From Plazaster borealis (lineage: Eukaryota > Echinodermata > Asteroidea > Forcipulatida > Labidiasteridae): a stretch of 64,000 bases of DNA. The DNA lies in assembly GCA_021014325.1 (NCBI GenBank), contig CM037471.1, forward strand, positions 22,836,818-22,900,817, in the 5' to 3' direction. The translations under genes were made by a program, and so were the position numbers. Below, piece after piece: positions 44,216 through 54,700 of the stretch; position 1 is the stretch's first letter; the number at the start of each line of letters is the position of its first letter. Under the pieces are notes generated by a model. It was not told where the DNA came from, made no database searches, and worked only from the letters and a program-made list of their open reading frames with translations.

Positions 44216-46289
44216 TGAACTAGACTGCTCGGCCTCGACATGTCACAATGTTTTGTTTTCTGCCCGACTACCTTAACTAAAGAAGACAATCCTTCAAAAA
44301 TTAAATTTCAACAACGTCAAATACATTTCAGCAACTTTGGTTTATTTTCCAGAACAAGTGAAGATTTTCCAAAGTAAGAAAATAAAATTAAAATGTTCTA
44401 GTATTTCATAATACCCTGACACCTTTAAAAAATGAGGAACATGGACAACTCACCAAAGAACAAACAAAGCGATATAAAGTTATGGACATAGCAGCACAAA
44501 ACCCTTTGGGCATTTCTGAAATTGATTTCTGCAATGGCTTGGCCATTGGCTCCATTCACATTAGTGAGACTAAAAGTACAACTGCTGACAGAGACTACCC
44601 CAGACCCAAAGCCTAAGCCAAGACCAACATTTCGTAAAGGCCCTCAGTAAATCACTTACAAATTGTATCACTCAATAGACAAAGTTTGGATAAACCAAAG
44701 TATTTACACTATAAGGACTGATAAAGAAAAAGGTTTATCTTGGACGGCAATGCGTTAAGTCAGAAAACATTGTGTTTTCAATGGTTTACAAACTTGGCCC
44801 AATTTCATAAATGGCTGCTTGTCAGGAAGTGAATCTAAGCAAGTATCCACCAAGTAACAATTTGCAAAGTACCAGTCGCAAAAATATACAATACAGTGAT
44901 TTGGCTGGTAGTCTGTTTCTAATTAGCAAAATTGTACGCTGAATTTATGCTATGAAATATGGCAGTATATAAAAAGTTTCATCTCTTGGTACCTTTTCAA
45001 AACATTCTTCTCATTTAGGTGCCATTTGAGAGATGCCTATTCCAGTGAAGGTTAGATGCAAGATGAAGAAAAACATCAGAAATAATACAACATTTCAGAA
45101 CAGTACAATGTCCACAAGTAAACTAACAATAGACGTATGTATATATTTACATAAAATATATATAAATTATACAATTCAAGAAAAACATTGATACATTGAA
45201 ACTGTCTTGAACAACTATGGAAACTAACTTTTGTGATTATGAGGCCTTGCTCAAGCAGATCCAGGTTTGAAGTGTTGGGGTGTCAACTATTATTGTGGAG
45301 TTAAAATAAAATAAATAAGCAAAAAAATAACAAATAAAAATAAAAGAGGTAAGCAAATAAATGTATACATACAAAATCCCTCAAAGAAATAAAACGATGA
45401 AAGAAAAAGAAAAAAGTAACAATAACAACAGTATAATAAATAAAAATAAAGAAATAAATTGTCAACAATTGTTTTTAAATGCCATTCCTAGTCATGGTCC
45501 AACTTAGTTATAAAAATGTTCAACAAACAATTTCATTCAAAAATGTAAACAGAATCAACCTGTATAAGCCTTGTAATGTAGCCTTCATCTGCTAATAATC
45601 AATCAGGTAAAGACAATACGGAATCTCGAGCCTGGCCAGTGATCTTTATCTGCTAATTAAAACTGAAAACAAGAAGGCAGGAAGAAAGTACTACACCAAA
45701 TTCCAAACAAAGACAGCCCACCATTAATTGGTTTTGTTTAAAGTAACTTTTGATTCACCTTTTGTCATGCACCACATATTACAACATAGAATAAAACAAT
45801 TTACATGTCATTCATTATTTACTTTTAAGTAAATTTATTACATTTTAAGCATTAATTTGTACAAATCAAGTTTTTATCAAAAGTACTTTTCACATTCTTC
45901 CTCAGTGGTCAAGTACTCAAAAATAGGAAATTGGAAATTGTTAACGAATACCATTTTTAGAATTTCCTCAGATTATAAATTCTTGCACATTGGAGAAACA
46001 TTTGTTCATCAAATCTTAAGTAACTTTGATCAGTAGCCAATATTAATTTAGTACACAACTTGTTAAAAAAACATTGTAGATGCTCATAGCAAAATATGTC
46101 TAATGCCGAATCAAGTTTACAAAAGTTTGTGTGGCTTGGTACGCATATTCAAGAAAAAGGTAGACGCTAATTGCTTCTTAGGCCGGAAAGCCATGTGTCT
46201 GTCATGCATTGTGCGTAGTACGCATTTTTACGCAATCCTTAAAAATGAATAAACACGCTGAGCAATGGACATAGTTTTTACAGATAATG
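44216..46289 (-). other. Intergenic DNA or distal LRP1 3' UTR
   Basis: AT-rich, with A-rich simple sequence at 45300-45460. A minus-strand AATAAA at 44346-44341 could mark a distal poly(A) site. The segment 44805-44890 (GGCCCAATTTCATAAATGGC) is a fragment of a MITE type seen at 57189. No coding feature found. Confidence 0.45.
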
Positions 46290-46692
46290 CAGTTACTGCA
46301 AACCATACTAGATTGTATTCTCATCTATGCAAAGTTTCAAATCCTACTCATGTACATGGTGTTACCGCAAACGTTACTAGATTGTATCTCCACCATGCAA
46401 AGTTTCAAATCCTACTCATGTACATGGTGTTACCGCAAACCTTACTAGATTGTATGTCCACCATGCAAAGTTTCAAATCCTACTCATGTACATGGTGTTG
46501 CTGCAAACCTTACTAGATTGTATCTCCACCAAGCAAAGTTTCAAATCCTACTCATGTACATGGTGCTACTGTAAACCTTACTAGATTGTTTCTCCACCAT
46601 GCAAAGTTTCAAATCCTACTCATGTACATGGTGCTACCGCAAACCTTACTAGATTGTATCTCCACCATGCAAAGTTTCAAATCCTACTTACA
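46290..46692 (+). repeat. 68-bp tandem repeat, ~6 copies
   Basis: Unit ACTAGATTGTATCTCCACCA, TGCAAAGTTTCAAATCCTAC, TCATGTACATGGTGTTACCG, CAAACCTT. Copies are over 90% alike. Confidence 0.94.
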
Positions 46693-47270
46693 AAGAGATA
46701 ATTTCGACTGACGTTTCCAACTAAACATGTTTGCAAGATAGAGCCAGTTATCCTCAGAGACTGAACCAAATTTTTAGGAGAAAACCTTAAATGATACCTG
46801 TATCTTCTGAACCAACCAGACAGTGTACAAAAATTGAATAAATTCTCGCTGTCACGTTGAACTTGCCAGGGGGGTAGACTTCATGTCTTTGAAGTAGACA
46901 CGTATTTACATTCACTTACAACCAAAGGTGCAAAAACTCGTCTAAATTACTTGCTTCAAAGAACTGTGTTGAATCACGTTAGACGCTAGTTATTACCCCT
47001 TCACTGTTTCAAAACAAGACACTACAACCAGACCAGATAAGACAAACATTTCCAATAAATTTGCATTACTTAGCATACATGAGCACAAAACAAAAAAAGG
47101 CAATAGCCCTTTTTTTTACTAAAACGGTTATAAAAGTACAAATATAAGTTATGATAAGCATAAAAAATAACTTTTTTTCATTCTCAAATTAGCTGGAAGA
47201 AAACCCTGTCCGTGGTTTTAGCACCCATCAGTCAATGTCTCTTGTGTTTCAATGACGATACACAACCACG

Positions 47271-47353
47271 GCCTAATTTCATTGCCCTGCTTACCGTCAA
47301 ATTCTGTGCTTAGCGCAGAATTCTGTGGTAAGCAGCGCCATGAAACTGGACCC
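47271..47353. mobile_element. Short foldback element
   Basis: GCCCTGCTTACCGTCAAATT and AATTCTGTGGTAAGCAGCGC pair around GTGCTTAGCGCAG. Ends TAATTTCAT and ATGAAACTGG. Related to 37424-37637. Confidence 0.75.
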
Positions 47354-48157
47354 AGACAAAAGCTAAACACACAGACTTTAAACCACAAGCAACATTTCCC
47401 AAATACTCTCTTTTATACGATTACTTCAAAATTGATCGGCCAAGAAAACAAAAAGGGTCCCACATTTCTGACGACAGTTAATATTTACAAAGAGAAAAAA
47501 CCCCAAACAAACACATGAGTGATAAAAGGTTAGTACACCAAACACAAGTGGGAAAAAAGAAACCATCTAAAGATCAAGGTAGACTAATAATGTTGATTTT
47601 TTTTGCGAGCTTGTATAAATAGTTCCCACCTGACATCACACAGTGTGAAGTCAGCCATCTTTATCGGCAATGAAAGTCATCTTTTGAATGCACATCGGTG
47701 CATTATGCGCAAATACCGCACACGGCAGGAGGGAGTTCTATCAAATTCCTTGCATGATTCGTCGGTTAACCACTTGGCTGCGTAGAAAAATTTAGAACGC
47801 TGGACGCAACTCAAAGCCAAAACCAAAGCTGCCTGTAAAGATGGCATATCAAGAACTATTTGTTGTGCTTGCATGTAGTTTTAAATGTGACAGGGAAAAA
47901 AAAAAGAGAAAATAGGAATAGCAGTTGCAAAATGCTTACCAACCAAAAGGACCTATGGTATAAATTGTTTAAAAATACTTAAATGGCCTGACGTTTCGAC
48001 CCCAGCAGAATATTTCTTGAAGTGCAAACAAAAATGAATTTAAAAAAAGTCATGGGGTTCACCATCTTCATAGCAGAACCCATATGAAGTAACAAACATA
48101 ACCGGAACCCAAGTTTCATCAATGTCAATAAAAACAAATGTTGCTTATTCATTTATA

Positions 48158-48163
48158 TTTATT
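48158..48163 (-). terminator. LRP1: Candidate LRP1 polyadenylation signal
   Basis: First minus-strand AATAAA after the LRP1 stop, about 405 bases downstream, followed by a T-rich stretch with TTTGTTTTTATTG. Other AATAAA hexamers lie further on (for example 44346-44341), so the true end is uncertain. Confidence 0.35.
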
Positions 48164-48568
48164 TGCTTAAGTAAAGAGGAGCGAAGGAACCAGGCACAAG
48201 TAAGCATGGTACATTAACTGACCTTTTGGCTGGTAACCGGTTCTGCTCAGCAAGAATTTTTCCCTGGTTAGCATATTTATGAAATTGGGTCCTTTGAAAA
48301 TTGGCAGCAGACTTCAGCTTCTTTGCCTAGGCTTACTCTAGAAAAATTTAATATTACAAGTACTGTAACTTTACAAAAAAAGAACACAATTTTGTTTTCA
48401 CATAATGCCATTGTTATATATTTACATGGTGGTCATCACAAGTTCTCTTGTCGGTCATAAATGGAACTTGATTTCAGCGATCAGTTAGCGGCTACACTTT
48501 CCAAATGTCCCACAACTGTTTCATTACAGATGGAACACTTTCTTTCCTTTGATTATTTACTCTTACTT

Positions 48569-48745
48569 TCATCTTAAGATCGCGGCTTTCTCGTCGTCTT
48601 CTCCGAGACCCAAGGATCTTGTATCATCTTCCATCGTTTCGGTGTCGTCGAGTAAATCCTTTTTCTCTTCTAAACTTATTTCCGAACCGGTACTCTGCCG
48701 ATCAGCATATAATGACTCGTACATCGGATTGGAGAAATTGGTCGT
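48569..48745 (-). CDS. LRP1: LRP1 terminal exon, distal NPxY tail
   Basis: Acceptor CATTTACAG, then 58 residues and TGA: TTNFSNPMYESLYADRQS then TGSEISLEEKKDLLDDTE and an acidic end. NFSNPMYESLY holds overlapping NPxY and YxxPhi (YESL) endocytosis signals, and EEKKDLL is an acidic dileucine signal; both align with the end of vertebrate LRP1. The C-terminal ~25 residues, acidic and ending KAAILR, extend beyond the vertebrate pattern. Confidence 0.95.
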   Translation of the reverse strand, partial: TTNFSNPMYESLYADRQSTGSEISLEEKKDLLDDTETMEDDTRSLGLGEDDEKAAILR

Positions 48746-51700
48746 CTGTAAATGATCGATAAAAATAGATTCTGTATGTAAGGTTTGGAAATTGCTTCTC
48801 ATAACAAACTAAATTTGGGTGTTCAATTTTCCGTTTGGCCTTTTTGGGAAATAAAAGACGGTCCCAGCAATCCTGTTGGGTCAAGGAATGTATACATCAT
48901 CACCAAAGAAACAGAACTTTGGAGAATGCTGTGTAGTTATCTATGCATACCTGCCCTGAGGCAATTCATGCTGCTGCATTTTTCGTTGTACGACAAAATA
49001 TCAGCATTCCACTCATTTGATCCGGATAATTTTGCCATACAGGCACGCCACATAGTACTGATACAATGTCTCCAGCTGACACAGAGGACATGCACAGCAG
49101 AGACAAAGGACAATGTGAGACTTTTTAGACGATAGAGGGCGTCCAACTCACCGATCCTTTTCCACTGTTCTCATCGCTGAGAACACAGGGAAAAGGACCG
49201 GTGAGTGGGATGCCTGTATCGTCTCAAAAGTATCACATTGAGCTTAGAATTCTCGATGTCCTTTTCTATGTTCATCACTGACTTTCTCAATCTTTTTTGA
49301 AGTGAACATGTAAGTGCTCTTCCACTAAACTTTGATGATCTAACCACGGACAGGCCAGACTCTCATATGTCAGGAACACCACATTACTTCTGTCCTTTTA
49401 GAAAACATATTTTTTCTTTAAAGTGAGCCGATGACTTAGCAAACATGTATGAATACAACTAAAAATTCCAGGTAAAAAATACATATCACAAGAGAACCTT
49501 CAGAAATGAAATAATATGTGGGAAACAAAACTCTACAAAAAAAATATTCTCTGACAAACTATCGACTTTTTAATCATTTCTGAAGAGCACTAACTAAAAA
49601 TTTATGAGTTTACAAGAAACTAAATACAATATACACAACGGCAAACCAACAAAAAATGATGTAATTAATCAAGTTTGGATGGTGATTTGTGCATGAGTGA
49701 GTTCACAAGAGACGGGCGAGAACGTAAAGATGGTATACGATCATGGCATGCAATGGTTACAAATCCACAGGTATGACATGGTTCTCAACTCATAATTCGT
49801 CCAACCCTTCACACTTTAAAACCTCAGCGCTCGAAATTTACACTGGACTGCAGGCCCCAGGCCAGTGATTTAAGGGCTGGGCCAGTTAAAGGCATCGTAC
49901 ACGTTTGGAAATTGTCAAAGGCCAGTGTTCTCACTTGGTGTATCCCAACATATGCATAAAATAACAAGCCTGTGAAAATTTGGGCTCAATTGGTCATCGA
50001 AGTTGCAAGAAAATGATGAAAGAAAAAACACCCTTGTTGTACAAATTTGTGTGCTTTCATATAGAATAATAAAAACTTCTTGCAAGAAGTTTTTATTATT
50101 TTAGTGAGAAATTACCTCTTTCTCAAAAACTACGTTACTTCAGAGGGAGTCGTTTCTCACAATGTTTTATACTATCAACAGCTCTCTGTTGCTCGTTACC
50201 AAGTCAGTTTTTACGCTAATATATATTTTGAGTAATTACCAAGCGTGTACGATGCCTTTAAGTCAAGACTGGACAAGTCAGGCAGTCTCGTGTTTTACAA
50301 TTGAATAATACCTCACTGTGTAATACCTTTAATTTTTAAAATATGATGAACAAATGTTGACTTTGAATCTGATATTAATATCTTTCAATTCTGTTGAGTA
50401 TCGAAGTGTAGGCCTACGCACCCGTAAGACAAAATCTTTTCTTAGTGTTGTTAAAATAAAAACAGTTTCGTATAGTCTTTTCTCAATTGGATTCTGGTCT
50501 TGCAAAAAGAATTCTGGTCCAGTAAAAATGTTGAGCCCAAGCTGAGTCTTGTGGATTTTTTTACCCAAACTCAAGCCCTGAACATGAACAAAACCCGACT
50601 GCAAAATCCAGTGTTTAGTTTTGATTTCCACACAGCTCTCGAGCTCTGGTGTTTCTGACCAGCAGAGTGTGGGTTCAAGTCCCGGTGTTGACACTTGTGT
50701 CCTTAAGCAAGACACTTAATCATTATTGCTTCGTCCTTCGGATGGGACGTTAAGCTGTAGGTCCCGTGTGTTGTGTAATGCATGTCAAAGAACCCAATGC
50801 ACTTATCATTAAGAGAAGGGGTTCGCCCCGTTGTTTCTGGCATGGTAAGCTGAAGTTGGCTCCACAGCACTTTGTAAAAATAAGGTGCTACATAAAATGG
50901 GTTTCATATTCATAGCTCTGCATACCTATCATTAAAAACATGAGCCATCATTAGCGCCATGATACCCATCTGTGGCGGATAGCGGCGCATTATAAGGCCA
51001 AGTAACCAAAAAAATGAGTTTCTCGTCTGGATTTTTTTTTAAAAGGAGGAGGCAGGGCTTTACTACTTACTATTTTTTGCTATTTTTTTCAAAGATGGCC
51101 GCCATGCTAAAAATGGCTGTTTGCAGGTATATTTATTCACAGATATTGTGCTATTTGAGTATACTGATGCAATGTATGACAAAACTAATGATTTGTATTT
51201 GTGTTTACCATAAACCAATACACTGTGTCAGTCATACATGAAAACATGCCACAAGAATTTTACTTGTATCAAAATGCTTCATTCATATTACATGGACACA
51301 AACCACAAACATACTTTGTTTCTGAGTCACTACAACTGCTTCACAAAGCGAAAAGCAGCACAAAGCAAAAAGGGAGATTTTTCAACAGATACTTTCCCCA
51401 CAAAATGTGACAAATACTCAACGAATAATTCAAAAACACATTTGAAAACTCATGCATTTTATAAGGTGATAAAGGGGTCATTAACTAAGCAAACAAAGGA
51501 TAGACAAATACATTTTTCAATTGGTGGTGGAACTATGTCACTTTTTAATTTTTTTCATGCAAAAGCATAGCCTCCCAGCATTCCGAGAATCAACCCCCCT
51601 CCCCCTGCCCCAACATCAAGATTTACTTGGGTTAATGGAAGCTTTTGAGACTGTTGAAGGCATTGGGGTTAGATGCTTGAGTCCAGCATGATGTCAATGT

Positions 51701-54700
51701 TGGCGTCAGACAGACGCCGATACGACGGCGTGAAGATGTTAAAATGGCGCTGAAATGAGGAGGGTTACCGGGAGAAGGCGTCAAGAGGGAGGGATAGAGA
51801 GAAGGGACAAGGTGGGTACGAGAGAAGGAAGGAATGAAATGAAGTCAGACTAAAGTATTTTATTTTTGTTTTTTTGTCAACAGCAAAGTAAAAATGAAAC
51901 CATAGTTCTACTAATAGTTTGCCTTCTTTTTTAAAATTGATGTATCTGGTCTCTTCTCTAACTGGAAGGGAAGTGGTGGTACATTTTTGTGGTTTTTCTC
52001 TTAAGAGTTCATCGATTCAAACTATTGAGTTTTCATGACATGAAACTAACCGACAAAGATATCGTTAAAATTAGTAACTGCTTGAGTTTCCGGTGAACAC
52101 CACATAATTGATTATGTCAGGTGTTGTTTTTTATTCAGTTTATGTCTTCATTTTTTTCAAGCTCTTTTCTGTTGTCTTGCAAGTCAAGAGAAGTACCATC
52201 AGATTCTATCGACATTTCTTGAAGACAACAGCATCTTTAGACGGAGATAATTCCCAGTACCTTTCCGATTAGAAATTGATAACCATAAAAAACACCACCA
52301 TTACACATCTCAATATAAGCTCATTCCCAGTCATGCTGAATGCTTATTGGATACCACCGTCCAGCAAGCTTGCTCTGATTGGTCAACAGTCACTTCATTC
52401 ATCGTTCAATATGCGATTCTTGAAAAAAATACAAACAAAATCCTGTGCAACTGCACCCGGTATCAGACTGAGCTATCAAAAGGCAACAAGACTCCAGAGG
52501 CCTTACATTGGCTCAAGTTCTTGTCACTTCTGTATATTTCTTACTAAACATTCAGCTTCATCAGATAACTTCAATTTAACCAAAACATTTATTTGTAAAG
52601 ATTCAAAACTCATATTATTCTTTCTTATTTTGCACCCATTTTTCAATCACTCGAGAAACAAACACCCCCCACCCCCACTGGATTATTCATCACTTAAAAA
52701 AGTCACGCAAGAAATCTAAAACCCAAATTAGTTACAAGATCCAAGTGTTTATCCCTGCTATGCCAAACCTAAAACTTCCAGCATCTAATCTGAAAGTAAG
52801 CCACAAACACAGAGCTGACTTGATCAAGTCCCTTTCACACAACAAATTTCCCAGGCAACTTTGATTGACCTGTTCACACTTAAACTGCCAATCAACCCTG
52901 GCAAACTCCTGGGGAAATAGTCATTTCCCAAGAGATAGCTACCCCTGCTTGGGAGTAGGGTTAAGGAAGATAACCTTTGGGGTTAGCATACTGAGTGCTC
53001 ATAACCCCCCAAGATTTAACATCAAGTGTGAATCGAACATGGGACCAACCCCATGTTCGAAATTCCCCAGGAATTTTCAGGGGTTTTATTTCCTGAGGCA
53101 GTGTGAAAGGGCTTGATAAATACACTGACACCAGACAGACCAAACACATAGACCTTCATGATGGACCTTCACTAAGCTGGGGGCCTAACATTGGGGAACT
53201 TCTACGGTACCTTAGGTCTCTGAATCATGAAACCAACAGACAGACAGACAGTTAGACAAGAACCAACAACAAGCCAATCCCACATCAACATGTAAACTGG
53301 CTATTACACAAAATATACACAAAAGCTAAACAGTCAATTGCCCATCCAGCAGAGAGGCAAAAAAACAAACGAAAGAAATAAACAAATAAATACGCTGTTC
53401 TTTAGACCAAAGGCTGCTCTGCCAACAAAAAGGCGACATCACACAAAACTACATATTTATCAACAAGGGAAGCGCATGGCAGCCTCTTTTCGCAAGATAA
53501 GCCACCAACAATCTAACCCACAAGCATCTTTTCTACCCACACAGTCCTAGTGTACAGGTAAAAAAGGGACAAACTGGTTGGAAGAACAACAAGAAGAAAC
53601 AAGGACAAACAAAACATGCGCAATCATGGCCGGAAACACAGGAATGCTGAAACAAAGAATTGTTTGGCAATGATGAGATTTGAAATGTGAAGGGGTTTTA
53701 CAAGAATCAAAGCCCCACCCATGTTCAGCAGCAGCAGCAGATGTGGCTACCTACAATTTGTCCCAAACTACCCAAATCTAACAATGAAATGGTCAACCAC
53801 ACCAGTGAAGCGTCTGTTATGGCTACAACAACAAAATCTAAGCTAAAGCAGTGTGCATGGAACAAACAAACAAATAAATCAATAAATAAGCTAGTAGATG
53901 TTTTGGTTTAGTTTTGAACATGATTCTCTCTTCGCCCGAGTCTGAATGCAAAGGTAAACCCGACACCATCAAATCACAGCGAACGATTCGCCAACGATTG
54001 AAATGTGTTAAAATTGTGGTCATCTTTCGTGCAAATCTTATATATTTTTTCACATCAGAGTGAACTTGGAATTCAACTCAGAGTCTATTATGAGCTGGTT
54101 TGGGAGGCTTTAACAAATGTGTACAAATTGGCGGCTACGGCTACGGCTGGATCACCACGTTATCATGCATTGTAGCATAGGATGCCCTTAGCAACACCCT
54201 TAGCAACAGCCACAGCCGCAGCCATAAATTCTGACCTGACCTTACAATCCAAAGGTGGTGATCCCAAGTGATTGGAAAATAGTAACTCATTTAGGGTGGA
54301 CAGGAGTAAAATCAATAATCATTGTAACTGTGTCTATAAACCTTTTTGAGTCCATGTGTTTCTGTCTAATTGTCACCAAATGCCCAAAATTGATTTTTTT
54401 TTTCTTCAATTTTACTCTTTTAAAAAAAACAATTTTTTAGTAAAAATATCCGGAAAGATAATATGAAACAGAAAGGTGGCTTTGTTTTGGAACTGTAGAT
54501 AGAACGTTTACTTCGGAAGTTGTCATTTTGAGACATACTCTTTCCTGTGACCTTTTTGATTGAATGGAAAGTAAGTCAAGTATTACTATACAAACCACTT
54601 GCAGCCTCTACAGACTCTGAAAGAGTCATCAACATGACCTCACGACCTCTGTACCTCTGCATGGGTTACTTACAAACAATGTGTAAGACAGACAGACAAA

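Noticed and set aside
48785..49135. 116-codon plus-strand open frame
   Set aside because: Antisense to LRP1 and partly in a foldback element; no domain.
50329..50715. 128-codon minus-strand open frame
   Set aside because: It runs across a SINE; residues derive from the tRNA-like head and body.
51238..51570. 110-codon plus-strand open frame
   Set aside because: Antisense to the likely 3' UTR of the alternative LRP1 exon; no domain.
52276..52719. 147-codon plus-strand open frame
   Set aside because: Low-complexity composition, no domain or splice support, antisense within the last LRP1 intron.
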